A stretch of 24,760 bases of DNA from CAZFUY01 sp964522445 (GCA_964522445.1 CAZFUY010000038.1:1-24760), one strand, 5' to 3'. Shown: positions 1-8,403, counted from the stretch's first letter. Notes: a model not told the origin generated them from the letters alone. Made by a program: numbers and translations.

Positions 1-264
1 TCTATTATGATCGTAAAACAGCCACTGGATGTTGTTGAAATGAGCGATAAGTTCGATTTCAATATCACTGTAAAAGGTGGTGGTAGCACGGGTCAGTCAG
101 GCGCTATTCGTCATGGCATTACACGAGCATTGATGAAATATGATGAAAGTCTTCGCCCAGTATTGCGCAAAGCAGGTTTCGTAACGCGTGACTCTCGTAA
201 AGTAGAACGTAAGAAAGTTGGCCTGCGTAAAGCACGTCGTGCTACACAGTTCTCGAAACGTTAG
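1..264 (+). CDS. rpsI: 30S ribosomal protein S9, C-terminal part
   Basis: Structural protein of the small ribosomal subunit whose C-terminal tail reaches the P-site tRNA. The frame is open from base 1, so the gene begins before the window and about 88 of roughly 130 residues are present. Visible family marks are the ITVKGGG stretch, the GAIRHGITRAL block, the ESLRPVLRKAGF segment and the basic end ERKKVGLRKAR...QFSKR, which is nearly the same as E. coli S9. The first in-frame ATG at 7 is internal, not the real start. In most bacteria rplM lies just upstream in the same operon, but that is outside the window. A hairpin 21 bases after the stop closes the transcript. Confidence 0.97.
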   Translation, partial: SIMIVKQPLDVVEMSDKFDFNITVKGGGSTGQSGAIRHGITRALMKYDESLRPVLRKAGFVTRDSRKVERKKVGLRKARRATQFSKR

Positions 265-285
265 AGCAGCAAGTTCAGAAAATAT

Positions 286-314
286 AACAAAGCCCGTTAT
301 ATGCGGGCTTTGTT
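286..314 (+). terminator. Hairpin terminator after rpsI
   Basis: An 11-bp perfect stem (AACAAAGCCCG / CGGGCTTTGTT) with a 7-base loop lies just after the rpsI stop. The usual run of T is replaced by TGTATATAAC, so this may be a weak terminator or a transcript-end stabiliser. Confidence 0.7.
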
Positions 315-489
315 GTATATAACGGAAAATGTTTAGCATCTTTTGTGAAGTTGAGATTTGTCAATAAGCGCACCTTTGTTCTTTGTCAAAATACCCATGA
401 TTAAAAAATTATAATTTATGTTTGTCAGCAAAAGACAGCTTAAAAAATTTTAAATAAAAAAATGTTTTGTGACTAATTTCAAAAAAAAG

Positions 490-517
490 TTGACTTAAAG
501 CACCAAATGTTTATAAA
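490..517 (+). promoter_or_regulatory. Putative sigma-70 promoter of the porin gene
   Basis: TTGACT (490-495) and TATAAA (512-517) are separated by 16 bases, directly after a run of eight or more A that could act as an UP element. Predicted transcription start is near 524, giving a leader of about 70 bases before the porin ATG. The spacer 315-592 is very AT-rich and holds no gene. A 13-base direct repeat (ATGATTAAAAAAT at 397-409 and 557-569) frames the promoter. Confidence 0.6.
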
Positions 518-546
518 TAACCCTGATTTTTTGTTTGACCACACAA

Positions 547-562
547 AATCATAGCTATGATT
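547..562. promoter_or_regulatory. Perfect 16-bp palindrome in the porin leader
   Basis: AATCATAGCTATGATT reads the same on both strands. It lies between the predicted transcription start and the ribosome binding site of the porin gene. It could be an operator or, in RNA, a small hairpin with an AGCU loop. Function is inferred only from position. Confidence 0.45.
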
Positions 563-592
563 AAAAAATAACCAATGCAGGAGTCTTGCATA

Positions 593-1594
593 ATGAAAAA
601 ACGTTTCCTAGCAATTGCAATTGCTTCAACTCTAGTTTCACCATTAGCCGCTAACGCGGGTGATGCTACAATTTATGGCCGTGTTCATTTAACAATGGAT
701 CACGTTGAGAAAGGTGATGCTTCAGCTAGCTCAACTAATACAAGCTGGAATTTTAATAGCCGTAAATCCGCTTTAGGTTTCAAAGGCAAGGAAGACCTTG
801 GTGGCGGCATGAAAGTATTCTACAAAATGGAATGGGATGTAGATATAACTGGAACTAGTGGCACAGGCATCTCTACTCGTGACCGTTATATTGGTATTAA
901 AACAGCGGGTATGGGCACTATAAAAATGGGTGCTTTAACTACATCTTACAAACAAACAACTGCATGGGTTGATCCCTTCTGGCACACTATTGCAGAAGGT
1001 CGTGGTGATCTAACTATATCATCGGGTCTTGCAGGTGGTCGTGGTGTAGATCGTGGTCGTGGTACAGACACATTCCAGTATCGTTCGCCTAAAATGGGTG
1101 GCATGCAAATGATTATTAACCGAACTTTTTCGGGTAATCAAAACGGTGAAAACCTGGGTGTAGGCTTCCGTTATACATCAAAAACTATTAAAGCGTTCTT
1201 TGACTATGTAGATATTCAAACAGGCACTGCTTTCAATAATGGCGAGTCAGCAACTAAGCTTGGTGGCACTTACAAAATTGGCGGCACTACCATTGGTTTA
1301 CAGTTAGAGCAAACTGAAGATCTAACTAACTCTGATTACACTATGGTAAGTGTGAAGCAAAAAGTAAGTGACAGTGGCACAATTCTGTTCTCATACGGTA
1401 TGAGAGATTCAGTTGTTAGTTTAACTAACAAAGCTGATGATAAAGCTAATTCAAATGATTCATTTGGTTTAGGTTATAACCACAGCATGAGCAAACGTAC
1501 TAATGTATATGCTGCTTATGCAAGCAAGTCAGATGATGCGACAGGTGCTAATGATTTAGATATGCTTTCATTAGGTATTAAGCACACATTCTAA
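593..1594 (+). CDS. Gram-negative general porin, outer membrane
   Basis: Outer-membrane beta-barrel of the Gram-negative porin type (Porin_4-like), 333 residues. The start at 593 is preferred over the in-frame ATG at 575 because GGAG at 580-583 stands 9 bases before it and because the protein then begins with a classic signal peptide: MKKR, a hydrophobic stretch, and the cleavage site ANA before GDATIYGRVH. That mature N-terminus, the alternating polar and aromatic strands, the GFKGKEDLGGGMKVFYKMEWD strand pair and the last residue Phe (KHTF), which is the barrel assembly signal, are all typical. The barrel likely allows passive entry of small solutes or anions, but the substrate cannot be read from sequence. 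Own promoter upstream and strong terminator downstream indicate a single-gene, highly expressed transcript. Confidence 0.92.
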   Translation: MKKRFLAIAIASTLVSPLAANAGDATIYGRVHLTMDHVEKGDASASSTNTSWNFNSRKSALGFKGKEDLGGGMKVFYKMEWDVDITGTSGTGISTRDRYIGIKTAGMGTIKMGALTTSYKQTTAWVDPFWHTIAEGRGDLTISSGLAGGRGVDRGRGTDTFQYRSPKMGGMQMIINRTFSGNQNGENLGVGFRYTSKTIKAFFDYVDIQTGTAFNNGESATKLGGTYKIGGTTIGLQLEQTEDLTNSDYTMVSVKQKVSDSGTILFSYGMRDSVVSLTNKADDKANSNDSFGLGYNHSMSKRTNVYAAYASKSDDATGANDLDMLSLGIKHTF

Positions 1595-1620
1595 ATCTAT
1601 TCTATATAGATAAAGAAGTG

Positions 1621-1649
1621 AAAAACGGGGCCTGGGCCCCGTTTTTTTT
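1621..1649 (+). terminator. Rho-independent terminator after the porin gene
   Basis: A G/C stem (CGGGGCC / GGCCCCG) is flanked by five A on the left and eight T on the right (1642-1649). It is the clearest intrinsic terminator in the window; the A-tract and T-tract make it possible in both directions. Confidence 0.9.
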
Positions 1650-1806
1650 GTTTTAAAAAACTAAAAATTTAATGTCTTTTGGCTTTTATCAAATATAATA
1701 TCAGGAAAGTTATTGAGCTATAGCTTAAGGCTTATAACTTTAACAGCACACCAGCTTTTTCATGCTAAAATCACGCTATTAAATCAATCGAAACCAGTTC
1801 AATATA

Positions 1807-4800
1807 ATGCCGTCATCCTCTCGCATTCGTGAAATTCCATATAACTACACATCCTTTTCTGATCGGGAAATTATAATTCGTTTTCTTGGCGAGCCTGTAT
1901 GGGATGTGATTAATAAATTGCGAGGCTCTCGTCGTACTGGGCATTCTGCGCGTATGTTATTTGAAGTACTGGGTGATATGTGGGTGGTTACGCGAAACCC
2001 CTTTATTCAGGATGATTTATTAGAAAACAGTAAGCGTCGAAATCAGTTAATTAATGCACTTAATCATCGCCTGGATCAGATTATTGCACGAGCGAATGGC
2101 AATTCTCAGGCTTTGGAACTGGCTGCTAAAGCAAAAGCGGCGGTAGAAGAATTTTCGTTCTGGTTTGAATTGCAAAAAACTCTGCGTCATAAATCAAAGC
2201 ACTTATTAAGTAAAGTCACCCGTAAAGATAATATTGATTTTAGTGGTATGGCGCGTGTGTCGCATGTTACAGATGCCACTGACTGGCGTGTTGAATTCCC
2301 TTTTGTTGTATTAACGCCAGATTCAGAAGAAGAAGTCCCTGCTTTGGTAAAAAGCTGTATTGAGTTAGGTTTAAGCATAATTGCACGGGGTGGTGGTACA
2401 GGCTATACCGGTGGTGCTGTGCCATTGTATGAGCAGACAGCTGTTATCAATATGGAGAAACTGGAAAAGCTGGAGTCACTTGAGAATAAAAATATTCCCG
2501 GTGTAAATCAGCCAGTGCCAACCATACGTGTTGAAGCGGGAGTGGTTACCAAACGTGTATCAGAAGCGGCAGAATCACAAAATTTTGTATTTGCAGTAGA
2601 TCCAACCTCACAGGATGCATCCACTATTGGTGGCAATATTGCTATGAATGCAGGTGGTAAAAAAGCTGTTATGTGGGGCACAACGCTGGATAATCTGGTG
2701 TCATGGCGCATGGTTACTGCCGATGGTAACTGGCTGGATATTGAGCGCATTAATCATAATCTGGGCAAAATTCATGAACAGAATGAAGTGGAATTTCGTC
2801 TTACTCGATATGACTCTGTAAGTAAGTCTGTTATTGGTCAGCCAGAAAAACTCCTGTTTCCGGGAAAATCTTTGCGCAAAGAAGGTTTGGGTAAGGATGT
2901 AACCGATAAATTTCTGGGTGGTTTGCCCGGTGTGCAAAAAGAGGGGTGTGATGGATTAATTACATCGGCTACCTTTTTACTGCATACCCTGCCTAAAAAT
3001 ATTCGTACAGTCTGTCTGGAATTTTATGGCAATGATCTGCATAAGTCTGTGCCAGCCATTGTAGAGATTAAAAATTACCTGCATCAACGTGAAGGTATAT
3101 TACTGTCTGGGCTGGAACATCTGGATGAGCGTTATATCAAAGCGGTGAAATACAGCTCTAAATCAGCACGCGGTGAAATTCCGAAAATGTTGCTACTGGC
3201 TGATATTGCGGGTGATGATGAAAATGCTGTAGCAGAAGCTGCATCTCATATTGTGCGTCTGACAAATGCTCGTGATGCTGAAGGTTTTATTGCAGTGAGT
3301 GCAGAAGCGCGTCATCGTTTCTGGCAGGATCGAGCACGTACAGCCGCTATTGCCGCCCATACAAATGCCTTTAAAATTAATGAAGATGTTGTTATCCCAT
3401 TAGATAAATTAGCAGATTATTCTGAAGGCATTGAGCGCATTAATATCGAGCAGTCGATAAGTAATAAACTACGTCTGCTAGATGAAATAAATAACTGCTT
3501 GTTAAAAAGTCGTGAAGATTTGCAGGCGAGTGATGACCCAGAAAATACAAAGTTATTGCAATCTAAATTTGATAGCGCACAGGAAACATTAGTTCAGGTA
3601 AAACAACGCTGGCAGAGTTTTCTGGATAATCTGGATGAGCCAGTCAGTCAATATCAAAATTTATTGTTAGACACTGAAAGGCAAAAAATAAATACAGGTG
3701 ATACGATTATTGGCTGTATATTGCGCCATGAAATTATTGTCTCTTATCGTCAGGAAATAGAGCGGCCTTTCAAGCAAATTTTTAGTGGATATGATTTATT
3801 AGCGGTAAAAAATAAACTGGAAGATATGCACGTAGAGATTTTATCCAGTCGCTTATTTGTTGCGCTGCATATGCATGCCGGCGATGGCAATGTGCATACC
3901 AATATACCCGTTAACTCAAATGACTACACCATGATGCAGGAAGCAGAAAAAATTGTGGATCGTATTATGGCGCTGGCAATATCACTGGGTGGTGTTATTT
4001 CTGGTGAGCATGGTATTGGTATAACAAAATTTCAGTATCTTGATAAAAAAACCATTGATGCTTTTACAGAATATAAAAATAAAGTAGACCCTGAACATTA
4101 CTTTAATCGGGGAAAACTACTGGCAAATACCAGTGGGCTAGAGCGTGCTTACACGCCGTCACTTCGTTTACTAAAGCAGGAAGCTATTATTCTTGAGGAA
4201 AGTGAGCTGGGTGAATTAAATGATTCCATTGCGCATTGTTTACGTTGCGGAAAATGTAAACCAAAGTGCAGTACCCATGTTCCTGCTGCAAACCTTCTTT
4301 ATTCTCCGCGTAATAAAATTTTAGCAACGGGCTTGATTACAGAAGCTTTTTTATATGAAGAACAAACACGTCGAGGCATATCTGTAAGGCATTTTGATGA
4401 GATGAATGATGTGGCCGATCATTGTACGGTTTGCCATAAATGTTTATCGCCCTGTCCGGTTGATATTGATTTTGGTGATGTAACTATCATTATGCGACAC
4501 TTATTAAAATCACAGGGGCGAAGGCGTACAAATATAGCCGTTAAAATGTCTATGGCATTTTTAAATGCATCTGATCCCGGTGCTATTAAATTAATGCGTA
4601 ATGGATTAATTCGGGCAGGTTATTTCGGTCAGCGCCTGGCTCGCACAATATTAAAAACCATTCCTGGAATATTGCCAAAAGCAAAACGCCCTCAGGCAAC
4701 GGCAGGCAAACCAGATATTAAAGAGCAGGTTATTCAGTTCTTTAATAAACCCATGCCGTCTGATGTGCCGGCGCAAACTATGCGAGCAGTTCTGGGTGTA

Positions 4801-5649
4801 GAAGATGATAAAACTATTCCTATATTACGCAATACAGCAAAAACAGATGAAAATAGTGAAGCTGTTTTTTATTTTCCCGGTTGTGGTTCTGAGCGTTTGT
4901 TTAGTCAGGTAGGCGTGGCGACAATGGCCTGGTTATATGAGCTAGGCATACAAACTGTTTTACCACCGGGTTATCTGTGTTGTGGCTATCCGCAAACATC
5001 CGCGGGTGATGTAGAAAAAGGCCGTCAAATTACAACACGCAATCGAGTGTTGTTTCATCGTATGGCTAATACTCTGAACTATCTTGATATCAAAACAGTT
5101 ATTGTTTCATGTGGCACGTGCATGGATCAATTAATGGAATATCAGTTCGATCAAATTTTTCCGGATTGTCGCTTAATAGATATTCATGAATATTTAATGG
5201 AAAAAGATGTATCAATGGATGGTATTGGTGGTACGCAATATCTTTATCATGAGCCTTGCCATACACCAATGAAAATTTATGATTCAATAAAAGTAACCTC
5301 TAGCTTAATGGGTAAGAATGTTCAGTTATCTGATAGATGCTGTGGTGAGTCAGGTACATTTGCAGTAGCAAGAGCAGATATTGCAGCGCAGGTGAAATTT
5401 AGAAAAGAAAAAGAATTAAAGCAAAGTATTAAGCAACTTACTGGTCATGAAAAGGCATTATCAAATAATGTAAAAATGCTTACTTCATGTCCTGCCTGTC
5501 ACCAGGGTTTGTCTCGTTATCAGGATGAAACGGGTTTGGATGTAGATTACATTGTTGTTGAACTTGCTAAACATAAACTGGGAGAAGACTGGCAAAAACA
5601 GTTTATTAAAGCGGTGAAGAATGGCGGGATTGAGAAAGTTCTTTTGTAA
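1807..5649 (+). CDS. FAD-linked 2-hydroxyacid dehydrogenase/Fe-S fusion (DUF3683 type)
   Basis: Large three-part oxidoreductase of 1280 residues, probably passing electrons from a D-2-hydroxyacid (D-lactate, glycolate or D-2-hydroxyglutarate are candidates) to the quinone pool. Residues 1-90 match the DUF3683 head seen in this architecture. An FAD_binding_4 domain follows, with GGGTGYTGG at 195-203 and TIGGNIAMNAGG at 273-284. The FAD-oxidase C-terminal domain has HMHAGDGNVH near 688 and SGEHGIG near 732, and contains a helical, Glu/Lys/Gln-rich insertion at about 545-630 that may be coiled coil. Two 4Fe-4S motifs lie at C811/814/817/821 and C873/876/879/883, then two CCG domains (CCGYP at 1058, CCGESG at 1178) as in GlcF and heterodisulfide-reductase-like subunits. 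It is thus a GlcD-plus-GlcF equivalent in one chain. No signal peptide. No clear Shine-Dalgarno before 1807. The exact substrate is unknown. Confidence 0.88.
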   Translation: MPSSSRIREIPYNYTSFSDREIIIRFLGEPVWDVINKLRGSRRTGHSARMLFEVLGDMWVVTRNPFIQDDLLENSKRRNQLINALNHRLDQIIARANGNSQALELAAKAKAAVEEFSFWFELQKTLRHKSKHLLSKVTRKDNIDFSGMARVSHVTDATDWRVEFPFVVLTPDSEEEVPALVKSCIELGLSIIARGGGTGYTGGAVPLYEQTAVINMEKLEKLESLENKNIPGVNQPVPTIRVEAGVVTKRVSEAAESQNFVFAVDPTSQDASTIGGNIAMNAGGKKAVMWGTTLDNLVSWRMVTADGNWLDIERINHNLGKIHEQNEVEFRLTRYDSVSKSVIGQPEKLLFPGKSLRKEGLGKDVTDKFLGGLPGVQKEGCDGLITSATFLLHTLPKNIRTVCLEFYGNDLHKSVPAIVEIKNYLHQREGILLSGLEHLDERYIKAVKYSSKSARGEIPKMLLLADIAGDDENAVAEAASHIVRLTNARDAEGFIAVSAEARHRFWQDRARTAAIAAHTNAFKINEDVVIPLDKLADYSEGIERINIEQSISNKLRLLDEINNCLLKSREDLQASDDPENTKLLQSKFDSAQETLVQVKQRWQSFLDNLDEPVSQYQNLLLDTERQKINTGDTIIGCILRHEIIVSYRQEIERPFKQIFSGYDLLAVKNKLEDMHVEILSSRLFVALHMHAGDGNVHTNIPVNSNDYTMMQEAEKIVDRIMALAISLGGVISGEHGIGITKFQYLDKKTIDAFTEYKNKVDPEHYFNRGKLLANTSGLERAYTPSLRLLKQEAIILEESELGELNDSIAHCLRCGKCKPKCSTHVPAANLLYSPRNKILATGLITEAFLYEEQTRRGISVRHFDEMNDVADHCTVCHKCLSPCPVDIDFGDVTIIMRHLLKSQGRRRTNIAVKMSMAFLNASDPGAIKLMRNGLIRAGYFGQRLARTILKTIPGILPKAKRPQATAGKPDIKEQVIQFFNKPMPSDVPAQTMRAVLGVEDDKTIPILRNTAKTDENSEAVFYFPGCGSERLFSQVGVATMAWLYELGIQTVLPPGYLCCGYPQTSAGDVEKGRQITTRNRVLFHRMANTLNYLDIKTVIVSCGTCMDQLMEYQFDQIFPDCRLIDIHEYLMEKDVSMDGIGGTQYLYHEPCHTPMKIYDSIKVTSSLMGKNVQLSDRCCGESGTFAVARADIAAQVKFRKEKELKQSIKQLTGHEKALSNNVKMLTSCPACHQGLSRYQDETGLDVDYIVVELAKHKLGEDWQKQFIKAVKNGGIEKVLL

Positions 5650-5699
5650 GCAAGACTGTTAGATATGTAATTTAATATAATCTATTCCGAGTGAAGTTC

Positions 5700-5771
5700 T
5701 GTCATCTCGATCGAAGTTGAGGGTTCTTTTTTTATGAGTAGTAAGATCTCTCAGCTTTGCTCGAGATGACA
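5700..5771. repeat. Dispersed palindromic repeat, TGTCATCTCGA family
   Basis: TGTCATCTCGA at 5700-5710 is repeated in inverted form at 5761-5771. The similarity continues inward: AAGTTGAG on the left faces CTCAGCTTT on the right, giving an imperfect stem of about 25 bp around a T-rich centre. It resembles the short palindromic repeats scattered between genes in many bacteria. It lies between the convergent dehydrogenase gene and rpiA. No gene is seen in 5650-5812. Confidence 0.7.
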
Positions 5772-5812
5772 TGCGGAAAATAGCAGGTTATTCTTCATTG
5801 ATGACCAAAGAC

Positions 5813-6475
5813 CTATTTAGGCATAATAGTTTTAGCGCCATCAGGCGTGCCTAAAATTAAAACATCAGCACCACGATTAGCAAATAAACCACAGGTAACA
5901 ACACCCGCCCAGCTATTAATTTCATTTTCCATTTTAATAGGCTCCATTATTTCCATATCGTGAACATCCAGAATTATATTGCCATTATCAGTGATAAAGT
6001 TTTCACGCCATACGGGACGGCCACCCAGCTTTACCAGTTCACGAGCAATATAGCTGCGAGCCATGGGAATAACTTCCACGGGCAATGGAAACTTGCCCAT
6101 CACGCTGACCAGTTTTGATTCATCCGCAATACAGATGAATTTTTCGCTAGCACCGGCAATGATTTTTTCACGGGTTAGTGCGCCGCCGCCGCCTTTAATA
6201 AGAGACAGAGTTTTATTGGATTCATCAGCGCCATCGATATACACAGGAATATAATCTACATTGTTTAAATCCATTACTTCAATGCCGCGCTTCTGCATGA
6301 GTTTGGTTGAAGCTTCGGAGCTGGAAACAGCACCTTTGATCTGGCCTTTGATTTCTGCCAGACAGTCGATGAAATGGTTTACTGTAGAACCTGTGCCCAC
6401 GCCTACAATTTCATTATGAACAACATATTCCATCGCAGCCTCAGCGGCTTTGCGTTTCATTTCGTCTTGAGTCAT
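5813..6475 (-). CDS. rpiA: Ribose-5-phosphate isomerase A
   Basis: Interconverts ribose-5-phosphate and ribulose-5-phosphate in the non-oxidative pentose phosphate pathway, in the cytoplasm. With the start at 6475 the protein has 220 residues (E. coli 219) and begins MTQDEMK. The phosphate loop GVGTGST is at 25-31, DGADE at 81-85 and KGGGGALTREK at 94-104. D81, D84, K94 and catalytic E103 fall at the same numbers as in E. coli. The end NRGADVLILGTPDGAKTI is also typical. A longer frame opens at 6517, but GGAG (minus strand, 6484-6487) stands 8 bases before 6475, no ribosome site precedes 6517, and the extra 14 codons are a palindromic leader. It diverges from ilvA. Confidence 0.96.
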   Translation of the reverse strand: MTQDEMKRKAAEAAMEYVVHNEIVGVGTGSTVNHFIDCLAEIKGQIKGAVSSSEASTKLMQKRGIEVMDLNNVDYIPVYIDGADESNKTLSLIKGGGGALTREKIIAGASEKFICIADESKLVSVMGKFPLPVEVIPMARSYIARELVKLGGRPVWRENFITDNGNIILDVHDMEIMEPIKMENEINSWAGVVTCGLFANRGADVLILGTPDGAKTIMPK

Positions 6476-6495
6476 AGTACTCGCTCCAACAATGC

Positions 6496-6516
6496 TGTCA
6501 TTCAGTGATAATGACA
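6496..6516. promoter_or_regulatory. Inverted repeat in the rpiA leader
   Basis: TGTCATT-N7-AATGACA, with perfect 7-base arms, lies 9 bases upstream of the rpiA Shine-Dalgarno. It may be an operator or a leader hairpin. The role is inferred from position only. Confidence 0.45.
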
Positions 6517-6551
6517 TAGTATTTAGATAAAATTTTTTTTAGGATGATACC

Positions 6552-6566
6552 TGTTAAGGCTTAACA
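6552..6566. promoter_or_regulatory. Perfect odd dyad between rpiA and ilvA
   Basis: TGTTAAG-G-CTTAACA is a 15-base perfect dyad in the divergent rpiA/ilvA spacer, just outside the GTAGGAGC repeat. It has the shape of a binding site for a dimeric regulator. No regulator gene is adjacent. Confidence 0.4.
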
Positions 6567-6577
6567 AGTCATCATTC

Positions 6578-6642
6578 GTAGGAGCGGCTTTAGCCGCGAA
6601 TTTTTTTAACCAATGACGAATCGCGGCTAAAGCCGCTCCTAC
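6578..6642. repeat. REPIN-like hairpin, GTAGGAGC family, copy 1
   Basis: The two 22-base arms (6578-6599 beginning GTAGGAGCGGCTTTAGCC, and 6621-6642 ending GGCTAAAGCCGCTCCTAC) are exact reverse complements around a 21-base loop. Each arm also contains its own small palindrome (GGCTTTAGCC), as in REP doublets. A diverged second copy lies at 17632-17701. It fills the spacer between divergent rpiA and ilvA. Confidence 0.85.
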
Positions 6643-6696
6643 AGATAAAATATTACAAGATCAAAGGTCGCACCATAATAGGTGTTGATATATGAC

Positions 6697-8214
6697 ATGA
6701 CAAAAAAATACATAGAAAAAATACTCACGGCTCGCGTTTATGATGTGGCGATTGAATCGCCTCTGGAAAATGCCGGGCGTTTAACCGCACGGTTGCATAA
6801 TAATATTCTGCTCAAGCGTGAAGATTTGCAGCCTGTGTTTTCATTTAAGTTACGTGGTGCTTACAATAAATTATATCAGTTATCCTTAAAAGGCAATTTG
6901 AAAGGCGTGATAGCAGCTTCGGCTGGCAATCATGCACAGGGTCTGGCGTTATCGGCATCTCGATTAGGCCAGAAAGCCACGATTGTTATGCCAAAAACTA
7001 CACCCCGCATTAAAGTAGATGCGGTTAAGTCATACGGTGCAAAAACGGTGTTATTTGGTGATACCTATGATGAAGCATGTGAGCATGCCTATGCTCTGGC
7101 TGAAAAAGAAAAGCTGGCCTTTATACATCCCTATGATGACCCTGATGTTATTGCAGGTCAGGGTACTATTGCTATGGAGATACTGCGCCAGTACCCTGAA
7201 AATATTGATGCTATTTTTATTCCTGTTGGTGGTGGTGGATTAATTGCTGGCATGTCAGCGTTTATTAAATATTTGCGTCCAGAAATAAAAGTAATTGGTG
7301 TTGAGCCGGAAGATGCTGCATGTATGGCAGCGGCATTTGAAAAAAATCGTCGAGTGGTTTTAGATCAGGTAGGTATTTTTGCTGATGGTGTTGCCGTAAG
7401 ACAGGTAGGGCGTGAAACATTCAGAGTTGCCAGAAAATGTGTTGATGAAATCATGACTGTCAATACAGATGAAATATGTGCAGCAATAAAAGATATTTTT
7501 GATGATACCCGTTCCATTACAGAACCTGCGGGTGCGCTGGCTGTGGCGGGTATTAAAAAATATATTGAACAGCATGGATTAAAAGATAAAACACTGGTAG
7601 CTATTAATAGTGGTGCCAATATGAATTTTGATCGTTTGCGATATGTTTCTGAGCGAGCTGAATTAGGTGAGCACAGGGAAGGTCTGATTACAGTCACTAT
7701 TCCTGAAAAGCCGGGTAGTTTCCGCAAGTTCTGTAAAACTATTGGCAAGCGAGGTATTACAGAATTTAATTACCGTTATTCTGATGATAAAGAAGCCCAT
7801 GTGTTTGCCGGGATTCAGTTAAGTGAAGGTCTGGCTGAAATGGAAAAACTGGTTGTCAAATTAGGTAAGGCAGGTTACCCGGTTGTTTGCATGACAGATA
7901 ATGATCTTGCCAAAATGCATGTGCGCTATATGGTGGGTGGCCATGTTAAGGGGCTGGAAAATGAAGTGTTATATCGCTTTGAATTTCCTGAGCGTCCGGG
8001 GGCTTTACTTAATTTTTTAACTCATATTGGTGGCCGCTGGAATATCAGTTTATTTCATTACCGAAATCATGGTGCAGCTTATGGTCGTGTGCTAGTTGGT
8101 TTGCAGGTGCCACATAGTGATTATAAAGAGCTGAAAGAGTTCTTGGCAACAGTGGGTTATCGTTGGTGGGAAGAGACGGATAATCCGGCTTATAAAATGT
8201 TTCTGGAAGGCTGA
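6697..8214 (+). CDS. ilvA: Threonine ammonia-lyase (threonine deaminase), biosynthetic
   Basis: PLP enzyme that converts threonine to 2-oxobutanoate and ammonia, the first step of isoleucine synthesis. It is 505 residues from ATG 6697 (E. coli 514). The PLP lysine is K51 in SFKLRGAYN; ASAGNHAQG, the glycine loop PVGGGGLIAG and SGANMNFDRLRYVSERAELG are intact. Two ACT-like regulatory domains occupy about 325-505 (TIPEKPGSFRKFCKTIG and EFPERPGALLNFLTHIG), the form normally inhibited by isoleucine and relieved by valine. GTG at 6682 is in frame, but AGGTG at 6680-6684 overlaps it and fits better as the ribosome site for 6697 (12 bases, somewhat long). No leader-peptide attenuator is visible upstream. 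Confidence 0.95.
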   Translation: MTKKYIEKILTARVYDVAIESPLENAGRLTARLHNNILLKREDLQPVFSFKLRGAYNKLYQLSLKGNLKGVIAASAGNHAQGLALSASRLGQKATIVMPKTTPRIKVDAVKSYGAKTVLFGDTYDEACEHAYALAEKEKLAFIHPYDDPDVIAGQGTIAMEILRQYPENIDAIFIPVGGGGLIAGMSAFIKYLRPEIKVIGVEPEDAACMAAAFEKNRRVVLDQVGIFADGVAVRQVGRETFRVARKCVDEIMTVNTDEICAAIKDIFDDTRSITEPAGALAVAGIKKYIEQHGLKDKTLVAINSGANMNFDRLRYVSERAELGEHREGLITVTIPEKPGSFRKFCKTIGKRGITEFNYRYSDDKEAHVFAGIQLSEGLAEMEKLVVKLGKAGYPVVCMTDNDLAKMHVRYMVGGHVKGLENEVLYRFEFPERPGALLNFLTHIGGRWNISLFHYRNHGAAYGRVLVGLQVPHSDYKELKEFLATVGYRWWEETDNPAYKMFLEG

Positions 8215-8286
8215 GTAGTGAGATAGTGTGGTAATTAAAACTGGAATTTTAAAAGTAGTTTAATTTTAAATGAAGTTAATGTTAGA

Positions 8287-8323
8287 CACCCTCTCCCTCA
8301 GGGAGAGGGCTGGGGTGAGGGTG
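8287..8323. repeat. Dispersed repeat CCCTCTCCCTCAGGGAGAGGG
   Basis: CCCTCTCCC and GGGAGAGGG form a perfect 9-bp stem with a 3-base loop, followed by CTGGGGTGAGGGTG whose GAGGGTG can also pair with CACCCTC at the left edge. This is a widely seen intergenic repeat type in proteobacteria. It sits after ilvA. Confidence 0.7.
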
Positions 8324-8351
8324 GTTTAAATAGCTGTTCGTGTAAAAATTA

Positions 8352-8395
8352 AAAGCCCCTCATTCTGATCTTTTCTCCATGAAAGATGGGGCTAA
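8352..8395. terminator. Possible bidirectional terminator between ilvA and fau
   Basis: AAAAGCCCC faces GGGGCTAAAA, with an inner stem ATCTTT/AAAGAT and an 8-base bulge on the left side. It lies between two convergent genes, 11 bases from the fau stop. T-tracts are weak. Confidence 0.4.
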
Positions 8396-8403
8396 AACAA
8401 TGT

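Noticed and set aside
6476..6517. 14-codon N-terminal extension of rpiA
   Set aside because: A good Shine-Dalgarno precedes ATG 6475, the protein then has the family length, and the extension holds an inverted repeat.
7365..7748. 127-residue frame antisense to ilvA
   Set aside because: It is the complement of conserved ilvA coding sequence and has no recognisable protein features.
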